Part shown: in pieces, positions 1-11,499 of the stretch
Position numbering within the stretch: position 1 is the first letter of the stretch
Layout: each line of letters opens with the position of its first letter
Assembly: GCA_003550325.1 (NCBI GenBank)
Contig: QKWP01000138.1
Span: forward strand, 220,241 to 284,240
Reading direction: 5' to 3'
Source: Gigaspora rosea
Taxonomy: Eukaryota > Glomeromycota > Glomeromycetes > Diversisporales > Gigasporaceae
DNA length: 64,000 nt
Made by a program: the position numbers and the translations under genes
The notes under the pieces: generated by a model
Seen by the model: the letters and a program-made list of their open reading frames with translations, nothing else
The model's database searches: none
Told to the model about the DNA's origin: nothing

Positions 1-1
1 T

Positions 2-130
2 TGACCCAACAGAAAAGCTAGCTTATTTTTCAGACCGGACCGGGCGGATCTTAATAAAGATCCGGATTCGGTCCGGTATACGGACCGGACCGGACCCGGA
101 TCTTTTGCGGAACACTAATGCATGGTCGAT
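2..130. repeat. GC-rich dyad cluster built on CCGGACC
   Basis: A short GC-rich island in AT-rich DNA. The words CCGGACC and GGTCCGG alternate on both strands. Two small hairpins can be seen: CGGTCCG-gtata-CGGACCG, and GATCTT-aata-AAGATC. No coding potential is visible. It resembles the end of a foldback element, but only one side is in the window. Confidence 0.5.
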
Positions 131-288
131 TATGCATGATCGGATGTCACATGAAATGTAGCACAGTATAACTTAATGATCATTGGAAAGTATCACGTTT
201 AGCCCGTGACAATAAACCAGCAAAGGGCAACTTCATCGCTAGGGTTGTTAGTCGATCGGGTCCAGACCGACGGCCTTCAGCCCATTGT

Positions 289-890
289 TATATCTGGTTG
301 GGAGAGCTTGATGAAATCGGGCTGGTTTAATTTGATCATGTGATTAACGGTTAAGGATAAATGGTTTAAAACAATAAACTAACATACATAATTACGAGTT
401 ATAAGGTAATAATACTAAATACTATCTACTATTATTAACTGTCGCAGATCATAATTTAAAATGAAAACTACATTCTATACTTAACCTGCTAGCCTTCTAA
501 ACCCCATTAATACTTGTTTATTATAATTTTTTTTTAAAACTAATTCTAACCCTAAACCCCTAATCCTAAAAAATGCACCCCAAAAAAATTTAGTTTTCGA
601 GATTTTATACTATCATTTCATTTTAATCTGGATTTCATTATGATCTGTCACATTAACTACTGTTCATTATCCTCCTTCTCATAAACATAACTAAACCCTT
701 ATATATATTTTAATTCATATGGGAGCTTTAATCACTCATTTGGAGCTTCAATCAATCATTTGGAGCTTTGATCACCCATTTGGAGCTTTGATCACACTTT
801 GGTCTTCCATTTGAGCTTTAATCACACAATTATGCGCCAAAATAAGAAATACATAATGCTAAAATAATAATAATAACTAAAAATAAAAAA
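289..890. repeat. Interspersed repeat, copy 1 (interrupted)
   Basis: This segment matches 2452-2832 almost throughout. Both copies start near GGTTGG-GAGAGCTTGAT, share the block ending in ACTAAATACTATCTACTATT, and end with AAGAAATACATAATGCTAA. Copy 1 is longer because it contains a 211-bp insertion (441-651). It also holds a degenerate 20-bp minisatellite (722-801; about four units of the type GGAGCTTTGATCACCCATTT). No coding sequence is recognised. The two copies have the same orientation 1.6 kb apart. They could be direct terminal repeats of an old element, but I see no element coding between them. Confidence 0.65.
441..651. mobile_element. Short TIR element with 7-bp target duplication
   Basis: The terminal inverted repeats read GTCGCAGATCATAAT at the left end and ATTATGATCTGTCAC at the right. 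The direct repeat ATTAACT flanks both sides (434-440 and 652-658). The paralogous repeat at 2452-2832 has the same flanks without this segment (TTAACTACTG near 2596), so it is an empty site. The centre carries a telomere-like tract (CTAACCCTAAACCCCTAAT). No coding sequence. It is a MITE-like element, possibly hAT-type given the 7-8 bp duplication. Confidence 0.75.
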
Positions 891-2451
891 ATAAGCATAA
901 CATTATCCATCTATCAGAAGGATGAGCTCTATTGAATCAATAACGTTGTATGAGTTTATTTACTGGAACAACTTCAAGACAATCTTAGATAGTTTTTTTT
1001 CATTATGTTTTGATTCATGCGATTACTGCAGAATACTTTTATAAGTTTTTTTTTATGGTCACCAAAGTTATCTTTTATAAATAGAAGTCTCACCAGATCA
1101 TCATCAGTTCTATCTTTATTAGCACTTCATATCTTTATTACAAGACAACTCATTATATATATATTTATTAGGGATATCCACAACTCAATTTTATTTCTAA
1201 CCTATTTCAATAGTTACATCCATAGTTGAACAAGTTTCAAATATCATTTTATGGATTCTCTAGATTACCCATTATTTTAGATATATTCTTATTGTTTTCC
1301 TTTTCTGATCTCCATTATTTTGACAGCTATTTATCCTTTTTCTTAAGATTTCTTGTTTGCTGTTTTTAGGTTTCTCTTATTTTTGCCTTTTGTTTCCTAG
1401 ATCAACCTTTGGTAAAGAGTCAATAGGCTTTATTCATTCTTTTTTTTCATCCTTTTTTATATTTATATGACTATTCATTTCAATTTAGGAAGTAGAATAT
1501 GGGTTGAGAGCTTTAGTTACTATTGGTTCTCCTTTTGAACTGATTTTGCTAGACTAATTACAGAGATAGGCATTATAATAGATGAAGATAAATATATTAC
1601 TTCTTTTACCTCTCTTTTATTTTCTATCATAATACCTTTAAAAAAAACTCTAAAGCTTTAGAAATTTGTTTAATATTGAGAACCTCAGATAACATTTTAT
1701 TTATTATTTCTAGATACTCATTATGTTGTTCTAAGAAGTACCCTGGACATCTAGTACAGAGGTCATACATTATGCATTTTAGCAAAACCCCTAAAATTTA
1801 AAAAGCAAAAAACAGTTTTTGGTAATTATCTTAGCATGTAGTGTTCCAATTTGAATGAACTTTTTTAAAATAAAGTTCTTAGTAAGGCACATCTAATAAA
1901 AAAAATCTTTCAATTCTAATTACTGGATTAGAAGCTATTTAAATAATTATAGTTTTTTTGTTTTAGCAAATTAGGTCAAAATTGGCCAAAATTCAGTTAT
2001 AATCTATATAAGAGATGTCTGGAGTCCTTTCTGAGATAAGTGTTCTAAAAAGTGCATTATATCTTTTATTTAGCTATTTTATATTCAGGTATTCGAGGAT
2101 GGGTGGTTCTTTCTTTAATACTGGATTATTGCTTTTTAAAGATAGCTTGTAAATATACTCTTTTTTGGGCTTCTTATAGTATTTATTATAATGTTGATTA
2201 ATTTGAGGATATTGTTGTTTTAGATATAAGGAGTAAACTATAGGAGTGTAACAAAGTTCTTTTCAAGATTTTTAGTAGAATTTAGTCTAACTTGAAGTAA
2301 ATACAGTTTGTAATTGTTAAAAGAGTTGTGCAAGTTGATTAACAAGATCAGATAAAAAAATAAGTTGGTTAAAGTTAGCTATAATAATTATAAGAACTTT
2401 ATAGTAGTTTAGTAGCAGTATCATATGTTTACACATTTGGCACCAAATTTT
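891..2451. other. AT-rich stretch, no gene seen
   Basis: No reading frame with recognisable protein features and no clear repeat structure. T-rich runs and short chance frames only. Confidence 0.5.
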
Positions 2452-2832
2452 ATAATCGGTTGGAGGAGCTTGATAAAATTGGGCTAGTTTAGTTTGATCA
2501 TAAACAAATTGTAATTAAGAGTAAATAATTAAAAAATAAATTAACACATAATTACAGATTATAAGGTAATATTACTAAATGCTATCTACTATTGTTAACT
2601 ACTGTTCATTGTTTTTCTTTTTATAAACAGAAATTAAATTCTTATATATATTTTAATTTGTATGAGAGCTTTAATCTTTCGATTGGAGCTTCAATTACTT
2701 GTTTGGAGCTTTTATCTTCTATTTGGTACTTTGATTTCCTATTTGGAGCTTTAATTACCCAACTATACTACAACTATACCAAAATAAGAAATACATAATG
2801 CTAAAATAATAATATTAACAAAAATAAAAAAT
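2452..2832. repeat. Interspersed repeat, copy 2 (empty-site copy)
   Basis: Paralogue of 289-890 lacking the 211-bp insertion found there. It holds its own 20-bp degenerate minisatellite at 2664-2760, about five units of the type GGAGCTTTAATTACCC-ATTT. No coding sequence is seen. Confidence 0.65.
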
Positions 2833-3398
2833 TGAGGATGATACTGTTCAAGAACTGGGCCTGTCTAGTTCTTTTTAGGACAGACCAAAAGAATTATTGC
2901 TTCTAATAATAATTATCAAATAAACTAAATATTATCTTGATAATACACATTTTGAAACAATTATAAAATGTTGTTTTTTTAGTTAAAATTCAATTACAAA
3001 CCCTTAGTTTGTTAAACAAGTTTAAACCATGTATAATATATAATAAGAACAGACTATTGATAATATTAATAAAATAGAAAAATTTATAAATAACAGCAAT
3101 AGCGTGATTAGTTGATTTACAATTTGTACTATATTTGTATAAAATAATATCTATAAGCATTATTTTAAAACAAGAATTTGAAACAAACTAATAATTAATT
3201 TAGCAAAGGATTTTTAATAGTAAAAATATAATTTGCATTTGACTAAATGAACTATTAGCTTGCCTCAAACTTGTGTTCTAAGACAAATAAAGACTTACTA
3301 TTCTAAATTTTAATTTTACAAAATTTTTTCTGTTAGCAGTTTTTTATAATATATTGTAACACTTAAAAATTAAAAATTTTCTTTTATCCTAGTTTAAA

Positions 3399-3706
3399 AG
3401 GGGTCCGTATTATTTCGCCAACAATCACTTCACCAACATAACAATTTACCGACAAATACTCACTGACAAGTTCATTTTACCGACAGTTTGTTTCACCAAA
3501 GTTCATTTCACCGACAAGCTTTTTTTCAAAAAGCACTCTAACTTTAGCCCTAATTCTACCTAATTCTAACGACAATGACCAGAATTACTTTGTCGGTGAA
3601 ATGAGCTTCGGTGAAATAAACTGTCAGTAAAATGAACGTGTTAGTGAATAATTGTTGGTGAAATGTTATGTCAGTGAAATAATTGTCAATTAATTAATTG
3701 CCACCC
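3399..3706. mobile_element. Foldback element built of TTTCACCGACA units
   Basis: Two arms of about 105 bp (near 3408-3517 and 3583-3687) are reverse complements of each other. Each arm is itself a degenerate tandem array of the words TTTCACCGACAA / TTCATTTTACCGACAG. The loop carries degenerate CCTAATTCTA words. No coding sequence. The design (long inverted arms made of short repeats) is that of a foldback/MITE element. No clear target duplication was seen. Confidence 0.7.
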
Positions 3707-4939
3707 ATTTAAAAGTCTTTATATTAATTTTAGAACCCTATAATTAAATTACATTGATTACTCTGAGCTTTTAAACTATATACTCTAATTATCAATTTTA
3801 ATCAATAATCGAATAACAAAATATTCTTTACTATTTTTTATTTGTTATTATATACATATTTCTATTTTGTTATACATATATATTATTTCTTATTACTATA
3901 TTGGGACATTATACTAAAGATTGGATCAAAGTCTTTTATAAATATAATAATTGATCAAAAGATGGATCGACTACTACAATCCTAGCCTCTATTTATACTA
4001 ACATGTTTGAATAAGAAGTCTTTAGTACATATCTTATAGCAATATTGGACTACAGTATTTAGTCTATCTTGGATGCCTCAAGGCATTCAAATATTTTCAG
4101 AAATTTGCCAATATGTTTCAAAATTTTTTTTTGCAGATGGAACTCTTAAATAAAGCAAAGGCATGTTCGTAATTAATAAAAAGATTGATGTTGAAAAAAT
4201 TGAATAATTCTGAAAATAAGTTGAATAGAGTATAGCCTAGAGTAGAGTATTGTAATTAATATATATAGTCAAAACCATATATTTAAAGGCTTGATTTTGC
4301 CTTTAATAAAGATTTCAAACTTTGATCTAATCATTTGTATAATAAAAAACCTTGACCCTATATAAGTTAGTAAGTATTTCAAAGCTGAAGCAAACTTAGA
4401 TGAAACTTTATTTTTATCAAATTCTTAATACTGCTTGTTAACATTATGCTGCTATTATTTTATTTTTATTGTTTGTTTATTGATTAATTAATTGTATTAT
4501 TTGATTTATTTTAATATATCAAATATATGTTTAAGACTGTAACTAAAATCATCTAACTGCTGCATTGTTTGACTTTCTTATACTGATCATTAATTGATAT
4601 TATTAGTCACCCCTTGTTTTAAATATATATTAATTCTACTCTTTTCAATCACTCTATACTCAATTTTTTTCTTTTATGCCTAAGTACTATAATTTCTTCA
4701 GAATTCTTAATTTGACTTCTTCTGCCATTAATTTATAATTATCATTTACTATCTCAATAGCTTTAACTAGTGGATCTTATATCTTCTAACTAATAGTAAT
4801 ATTTGTACTGATTGTATAGAATTTTATACCATACTTCAGATTTTGTCAATTGAATGTTTATAAACAGCTTTGAACAATATTTTTGAAATATCTAAATTTA
4901 CAACCTTTAACATTATTCTTTGAAATGCTTTATAGTTCA
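3707..4939. other. AT-rich stretch, no gene seen
   Basis: Nothing supported as a gene or structured element. A-T runs and short chance frames only. Confidence 0.45.
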
Positions 4940-5474
4940 GGGGTTATCCATAAATAACGTTATGTACCCCCTCATAGTAGCGCTTGACCCCCTCTACTAT
5001 ATAAAAAAATTTTTCAAAATCCATATGTTTATATATAAAATTTTACAAAAACTTGAATATATTAAGACACAGTGATCCGATTTGGATGATTTAGGTACCA
5101 TTCGATTCGTCTCAGTGAGACGAATCCAATGATACCAAAATCATTTTATTTGGATCACTGAATCAATAGTTATTCACAAAAAACTATTAATTTTATAGTC
5201 ATTTTATAAGAAAACATAATAACCAATAGTATTTGGCCAATAACTTTTGATCCAGTGATCCAAATGAAATCAAATTGGTACCATTCGACTCCTCTCACCG
5301 AGACGAATCGAATGGTACCAAAATCATTAAATTTGGACCACTGGATCAGTTTTTAGACGATTTTTTCTAAAAAAATTGCATTATATTTTTTTGACCCTCC
5401 TACTTAAGAGGAAAATCGTTATATTTTGTCAGACCCCTCCCCCCTCTTGTATAACGTTATTTCTGGATGCCCCC
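4940..5474. mobile_element. TIR element ending GGGG-TATCCA-AAATAACGTTAT
   Basis: The left end GGGGTTATCCATAAATAACG is matched by the inverted right end (ATAACGTTATTTCTGGATGC plus CCCC). Inside are two further palindromes (near 5080-5160 and 5253-5343), both centred on GTCTC-GAGAC and flanked by ATCCAGTG / CACTGGAT. The right terminus of a relative survives at 21835-21870. Noncoding; MITE-like. Confidence 0.7.
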
Positions 5475-5730
5475 TCATTATCTATCTCATCAAGCACTAT
5501 TGTGATAAGTTTTGCGTAGTTTGTTTTCTTCTAGTAGAAGACTTTTTCTGTAGTTTCAAAATTTTTGGACTTGGTATTACTATTCTCTAGAACTTTTAAT
5601 ATGCTGTACGTCATTTTAAAGATTTGTTAAACTTGGACTTAAAAATATTTCTGATAAATTATTCCTTCAGTTTATTTTCAGCTTTCAATATGCCGATATC
5701 GAGAATTTCATTATACTTGTAACTAGGTTC

Positions 5731-6040
5731 TAGGGTTCAGAATAAAAAGCCCGTGATATTTTGAATTTTTAATGGGCATGAACATAGTGTTACACAAATG
5801 ATGCCCTTAAAAGTCAAGCGGGTCAGGCCCAACAGGCCAGCTTGTAGGCCTGACCCGCTTGACTTTGAAGGCTTGCCACTAGCATAAGACACGTGTGAGA
5901 TACAAATGAAACCTATTTGCTGATAGTGTATTTATTATACTACTTATATATACTGGTTACGGTTTATGCATTATTTGTATAACACTATGTTCATGCCCAT
6001 CAAAAATTCCAAATATCACGGGCTTTTTATTCTGAACCCT
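5731..6040. mobile_element. MULE-like MITE with long TIRs and 9-bp target duplication
   Basis: About 70 bp at each end are inverted copies: AGGGTTCAGAATAAAAAGCC at the left, and its reverse complement ending CTGAACCCT at the right. The 9-bp direct repeat ACTAGGTTC flanks it exactly (5722-5730 and 6041-6049). A second, inner palindrome (near 5814-5866) has the words GTCAAGCGGGTCAGGCC. Long TIRs plus a 9-bp duplication are typical of Mutator-like elements. No transposase is encoded. Confidence 0.8.
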
Positions 6041-6099
6041 ACTAGGTTCCTAACTACTTATCAAGCAACCTATAGATTTACTCAAAACCTCTTTAATAG

Positions 6100-6425
6100 T
6101 CCTAATAATCTTGAAAAAGTAACTAAAGAAAATGAGTTAGTAGAAATGGACCATAATTTTTGGTTGGTCCTAAAAATAATAATAATGAGAACATTAAAGT
6201 TCATTAATCACAAATTTCTATCTTTATTGCTAATCTAATTGCTAATGGCTAACCTGACCCTATGGCCCTTTTTGTACAACAAATTAGAAATCTCATTTTT
6301 CAATTACAAGCTGCTTTGTCCCTAAATTAATATTCCTGTATTAATATTTTTGTGCAGTATCGTGAATTAAACTTGGTCCACTATTCTGAATTTTTAGCTA
6401 GTAAACAAGACCTGATTTGTAGTTA
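6100..6425 (+). pseudogene. Possible decayed retrotransposon Gag fragment
   Basis: One frame reads as a plausible protein across 6200-6415 with few stops (segments such as ANLIANG, DPMALFVQQIRNL and FQLQAALSL), ending in a stretch like YSEFLASKQDLI. The composition and helical look suggest the N-terminal part of an LTR-retrotransposon Gag, but no diagnostic motif is present. The MULE-like MITE at 5731-6040 lies immediately upstream and may have broken the same remnant. It could instead be another decayed gene. Confidence 0.3.
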
Positions 6426-6456
6426 GAAGATGTAAAAAAATGTTTGAAACCAATTA

Positions 6457-7185
6457 CACAAGTCAAAATCCAATATATCGGGTACATATTGGGTACCATA
6501 TTATTATAATTGAAAAATATATAAAATAGTACATATTGGTAACCTATCATATATATATTGTATAGTTTGGATATATCGGGTACCCAATGTGTATATGTAA
6601 TAAAAATAATTTATAAACTGCATATATTATAATTCTAAATTATTGTTTACAATGCAGATATTCTATATATTCAAAAAATTTATCCTTTAAGATATAAAAA
6701 ATTAATTTTTACTACTTAATTTTTTTTAATTTGTTATATATCGAGTACCTAATAAATATAGTATTAACTAGCGATAGAAATTTCTAAAAGCAGTAGTAAA
6801 AAAGATAAGGATTGCATTTATAGTGCATATATGCAATAGTGGGAATAAAGGTAAATTTCCAGTTATTCTTATTTTAAGCCCGGAATTTTTTTTTTTTTAT
6901 TTATTAATGTCAAGTACAGAAATAGGATAGTAAGTTACAATTATATCAGGATGATATATAAAGAAATACTATATTTAAAATTTCTAACTAATCATCTAAT
7001 GATCTATGCAATAGGTCAAGCCTATCACTTGCAGTCAGGGCTAACCATTAAACTGCTACAGAAAGAAGATGTGACATTTCACCTCATACTTTTTTATTTT
7101 AAACTAAAAGGTTAAATTTTTAGTTTAAGAAGGCTAGAGGAAACCAAAAGCCCGGAATTTTTATTCTCACTATATTGCATATATG
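6457..7185. repeat. Interspersed repeat family AGGTCAAAAT, copy interrupted by a SINE
   Basis: Starts near CACAAGTCAAAATCC and contains ATATCGGGTACC words and GCATATATGCAATAG. The same sequence occurs inverted at 28330-28760. The copy here is split by the SINE at 6891-7146; the other copy is unsplit at the equivalent place. Noncoding. Confidence 0.65.
6891..7146 (-). mobile_element. tRNA-derived SINE with 15-bp target duplication
   Basis: Read on the minus strand, the element starts at 7146. It contains a tRNA-like head with a box A-like TAGCAGTTTAATGG, followed by GACTGCAAGTGATAGG whose central GCA fits a tRNA-Cys anticodon region. It ends in an A-rich tail, seen as poly(T) at 6891-6898. 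A perfect 15-bp direct repeat AAGCCCGGAATTTTT flanks it (6876-6890 and 7147-7161). The inverted paralogue near 28335-28360 has the uninterrupted target. Box B is degenerate. This is a Pol III-type retroposon mobilised by LINE machinery. Confidence 0.8.
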
Positions 7186-7189
7186 CACA

Positions 7190-7460
7190 AGAAACAATAA
7201 ATAAATAAAGCAAACATATTTTTATTTTTTATTCCTTTTTTTTTAACGATTTTTTTTAATTAATTTTTGTTAATTTTTATTTATGGTATTTTTTAAATTA
7301 TGTTTAAATAGTTTTATTAGTTTTGATTTTTTTTATTTTTTTATTATAGTTTTTTAATTTTTTTAATTTTTTTTTAAAATTATTTTTAAATTTCTAATTA
7401 TTTTTTATTTTTTCTAATTTTTTTTTATTTTTTTTATTTTATTTTATGAAATAATTTATA
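7190..7460. repeat. T-rich low-complexity tract
   Basis: Runs of T with scattered A; no structure beyond simple sequence. Confidence 0.7.
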
Positions 7461-7811
7461 CATCGCACGTGCAATGTTGTCGTATCTGCTGCAGATCATA
7501 AAATTAGGTGTAATGTAAAATCAAAACAATTAAAATAACCTGTTGTTTTATTTTTTTTTATTGGATATAGTTAGGGTGAGGTATAGTTGTGTATATAGAT
7601 GAGAGTGGATTTTTATAGTGAAATTTTGCAAGAAATTTTTTTTGTTAGAATCCTAAAAGTATTTTCATAAACTCAATTTTAAGTTATAGATGATTTTTGA
7701 CAAAACAAACATTTGTTTTGAATTTTTTGATAATGTAACATTATACCTGATCTTGAAATTTGATTGGAAGAGTGACATATAAGGTGCATCACATGGGCAT
7801 GAATAAATTTA

Positions 7812-8563
7812 CAGTCAGACCTCTCTATAATCACAAGTTGGTCGCGCACTATTTTGGTAATTGTATAGAAGTGTGACTATAAATAAAATACCTTGCTATA
7901 GTCACATGACCAAAGGCCAATAAGAATATATTTGCGCATATTTGAAATACTATTAAAAAATTTAAAATGTTTGATAATGAAAAACTTTTGATCCAGTGGC
8001 CCAATTTGGATAAAATAACAAGTGTTTAACTCAATGAGACAATTCTAAAAAGTCTAAAATTATCCAAATTTAGCTACAAAATGCTAAGATCATTAAAGAT
8101 TTTTTATTTAAGTGTTAAATTTAATCAATTCTTAAATATGTGAAGTGACACAAATCCTTAATGATCACAGGATTGTGTGTTTGGAATTTAATGATCTTAG
8201 ACTCATTAGAATCGTCTCATCGAGATGAACATCTTGGTAGTTGTTTTATCCAAATCGGGCCACTGCATCAAAAGTTATTTGTTGTCAAACCTTTAAGAAT
8301 TTTTAATAGAATAATTTTAAATAAACATGAAAATGAATATTGGCCAATCAGATGTTATAATCTATATTTAGTCAAAATTTGTGATATAACGAGGGTTTTT
8401 ATTAATAAAATTGATAAAAAAATCAAAATTTTTTTGTGATAGTGATTATAGGTGATTTGTGACTATAATAAGGTTTTTTACTATATTTTAAGTCCATTGC
8501 ACAATATTGGTGCTTATATAGAGGTATGACTATATAGGGTGTGGCTATTGAGAGGTCAGACTG
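7812..8563. mobile_element. TA-flanked TIR element (CAGTCAGACCTCTC)
   Basis: The ends CAGTCAGACCTCTCTATA and, inverted, ..GAGAGGTCAGACTG are flanked by TA on both sides (7810-7811 and 8564-8565). The TA duplication and CAG-start fit the Tc1/mariner (pogo-like) group. Related copies are at 58441-59423 and 60209-60450. The interior contains palindromic words such as GATCCAGTGGCCCAATTTGG, with an inverted partner near 8255-8275. Reading frames inside are chance. Non-autonomous. Confidence 0.75.
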
Positions 8564-8994
8564 TACTCTTATTTTATTTTATTTTTATTTTTTTATTACA
8601 TTTCTTTTTTATTTTTTATTTTTTTCCGGCAGTCATGCCATCATTTTTATTAGGAATTATACTCGAAAAATATATGTTTTACATAATTAAGAGTTTTACT
8701 TTCCTATACTACAAATGACGACTCACCCGGTTGCTCTATAAGTACCTATGTGCAACCTGCTATAGTAGAATTTTACCTCACATTATGGCTTTTGCATAAA
8801 GTCCATAATGTATCCTTGGATGGTTTCTACAGCCAGTCAGAACTGCCTTTCTCAGTCTCTCCACCACTCCTCTTGCCGTCCATTCAGGATCCAGCATATA
8901 ACCACCTCTTTGCTTATATCAAAAATTCTATCCCAATCATTTTCTGCTTTCTTTGTATTCTCGTCTTTACCTTCTTTTCTTCTTACTGTATATT

Positions 8995-9545
8995 TTTTCC
9001 TTCATTTTCGCTTTTGCTTTTTTCCACTTTATTTCGTGTACTTGTATTCAAACAGAGGCCTTGCTCTTTTTCCCAATCCTTTACCTTTTCGTATCTTACT
9101 TTCCAAACTTTATCATGCACCAATTCTATTCAATATTTCTAGTAGTATACGAAGAACTTTCTCGCTGTTCTCTCTGACGAAAAAAACTGTCTTAGATTTG
9201 ACCAATCTTCTATTGTAACTAGTCCTCGGATCAGTCTTCCTCTTCTTTCTTGTTCTTCTGTAATACCGCCTTTCCAATGTTCTTGCAAGAACTTGGGTAC
9301 TATGAAGTTATCATCAATTTTCTTTTCCAATTCTTGATATGCCTTCTCAGCTGCTAGCTCTTCGATTTCTCTCATGTGATTTAGCACTACCTCACACCTA
9401 ACCAGGTGTTCAACAGTCTCTTTTTCTTTATTGCATCTTATACACTTCGCTTCTTTATATATATCAGGCTTCCTTTGTTGCAAGTTTTCCAGAACCGAAA
9501 GCTGCTTGCTAATACATCTTAACTCAAAAAGCTGACAAGTATTCG
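8995..9545 (-). pseudogene. LINE C-terminal region with CxxC-H-C zinc motif
   Basis: The frame running from about 9545 to 9139 contains CIRCNKEKETVEHLVRC, a CxxC...H...C cluster typical of the tail that follows RNase H in many LINE polyproteins. After a stop (near 9139) the same frame continues with HDKVWKVRYEKVKDWEKEQG to about 8995, so the stop is probably a lesion and not the true end. The region is rich in E and K. It is nonfunctional as part of a truncated element. Confidence 0.65.
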
Positions 9546-9650
9546 AACGAATCGTGTGATCCTTAAACTAGTGATTTGACTCGGTTAGTCTATAATCGGG
9601 TAACCGAACCGAACCGAAAGAAATCCGGTTAACCGATTGAATANTCTTGT
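9546..9650. repeat. Insertion of CGGTTAACCG-type dyad repeat inside the LINE
   Basis: LINE coding stops at about 9651 on one side and resumes at about 9545 on the other. The material between is built from ACCGAACCGAACCG and CGGTTAACCG words. It is GC-richer than its surroundings and includes one ambiguous base (N at 9644). It could be the remnant of a small foldback element. Confidence 0.5.
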
Positions 9651-10245
9651 CTTTGGAACCCCGAATAAATGTCCATTCTGCCTTAATCATTATATTTGTT
9701 AACATTTTTATAAAAGAGCGAAGTGGTTTTTCAATAGCTATACCATTCTATCCCACTTTATAGTTGTGCCCTGGGATACTCATACTCGACATCACAAGTG
9801 CATGTGCATTTACTAACCCTTTCATGGCTTCGTAATCAGCAAGTATATTTAGGCTGTCTTCAGAGTGCCCCTTTGTCTTAACTAGTCTCAACTGTAGATC
9901 TTTTGTTCGAACTACTTCTACTAAAGTTGCTACTAGGCCTCTGTTTTTTGTCTTTAGCCACTCTCTTGCCGTTTTTTTATTTAGGCCTTTTTCTATTGCC
10001 ATAATTGCACCCTTACTGTCCGTAACAATTTTTACTTCCTTTCCTTTTGGCACCACTAGTAATGCTACAAGTATAGCAACCAACTCTGCTCTCGTAGATG
10101 AAAACCACTGTCTTGCTGCTAGTGCGAACTGTCTTATTACCTGTCCTTTTTCATCTACTTGAACTATACTACATCCTATCATCTTGGAGCCAGTACTCTG
10201 TTCTTCCCCTAGTGAGCCATCTGAATAAAAGTAAAACTCACATTT
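9651..10245 (-). pseudogene. LINE RNase H domain remnant
   Basis: The minus-strand frame from about 10240 starts with FYFYSDGSLGEE (first catalytic Asp in SDGS), then STRAELVAIL (Glu), IVTDSKGA (second Asp), and TKGHSEDSLNILAD (His and the last Asp). All four acidic positions of type-I RNase H are visible. The domain is followed by GHNYKVG and a TAG stop near 9745. The frame reopens to about 9651 before the insertion. The domain would remove RNA from the cDNA hybrid during target-primed reverse transcription. Confidence 0.75.
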
Positions 10246-10418
10246 TCTAATTCTATATTTTCTATTAAGTATTTAACTAATCTATTTTTATAATATTCAT
10301 CACTAACTATTAATTCTATTAAATGATTTTCCCAGCTTTTAACCGCAATTTCACAATACTCATATTTTTTAATTTTCTTTACTTCTCTATTCTCTACTAT
10401 ATCTCTTTTTTCTAATTT

Positions 10419-11293
10419 TCATCTAACTACCTCTAAACATTCTAGCTTATTTGCATTAACTTTGCCTTTGCCTATAATATTTGTCACATCTCCTAATACT
10501 TTACATGGTATATGTAGCCTTTCGCTACTGCTCTCTAAATGTTTGCTCCTGTAGTTACCATTTTCATCTGGTACCTTATACAAATCTGATACTTCAACCT
10601 CTGCCCAAACTTTTTCTTTCTTGTGAATTTTACCCAACCTTGTTTCTTTATTTTTTTTCGAAGACCAAACTACCCACTCTTTTTTCTGCTGGTCTGTACC
10701 AAGTTTACTTGCATTTCTAACTAGTATATTTGGGTTATTCTCATCAATTTTATATTCATTCCACACCTTTCTTGACTCTGAGTCTTCAATTAGCTTTTCT
10801 TCTAAAATTTTGAACCATTCAGCTTTTTTTTCACGGAGATCTATATTCTTTACTACTTTTAGTTGCTGCTATATCATCATTGTTTTACCATCACTTAGCA
10901 GGAGTTGTGATGTAATCCAAATTCCATACTTTCTTACGCTAGCTTGCTCATATCTTACTCCTTTACTGCTTAATATCGTGGTTATATTCTTGTAGTTCTT
11001 TGGACGCATCAGATTAATTTTCCAACTTTGTGTAACAAGTCATTCTCAAACTCGAAACCTAATCTTACTGCCTGTTGTAGTATTTGCAACCCAAGATTCT
11101 TTGTTTTTATGTTCTCTTTTAGTAACAAGTTTTTGTTTGTTATAATAGGATCTATTTCTCCTAACTGTAACTGTCCTTGCTTTAATTGCATTATAGTAGT
11201 TTCTCCTAAAAGAAACCTTGTATTCATCCTAATTACTAGCTCAGATATATGATGTTCAACAGATCTTTGCCACAAACTTTTAAAATTAACCAA
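10419..11293 (-). pseudogene. LINE connector between RT and RNase H
   Basis: Two open minus-strand pieces (11293-11009 and 10766-10419) of 94 and 115 residues lie in the right order and spacing between RT and RNase H. The first (MNTRFLLGETTIMQLKQGQLQLGE) is helical and resembles the RT thumb/connector. The second is rich in K and E (KKEWVVWSSKKNKETRLGKIHKKE). No motif identifies them on their own; the assignment rests on position. The DNA between them is frameshifted. Confidence 0.5.
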
Positions 11294-11499
11294 GTCTGGA
11301 TGCTTCGGTATTATATTAGCAGCTGTGGAAGGTAGCCCTAACTTCTATTTAACTAGTTGCAAAACTGGTTGATGAATCCTGTTACATTGAGCCAAACTTA
11401 GACATGATATCATTAATCTATATTCTAACAATGGAATAATCACCATATTGTTGATATAGATTATCTGACTTATTGATACTTTCTTGTACTTTAATATTC

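Noticed and set aside
289..2832. LTR retrotransposon with 0.4-kb LTRs at 289-890 and 2452-2832
   Set aside because: The 1.6 kb between the direct repeats has no gag/pol remnant, and the copies lack clear TG...CA ends; left as an interspersed repeat.
8750..9218. Overlapping plus-strand reading frames of 130 and 136 codons
   Set aside because: They are antisense to the C-terminal part and 3' region of the minus-strand LINE, which has a recognisable CxxC-H-C motif and a better reading.
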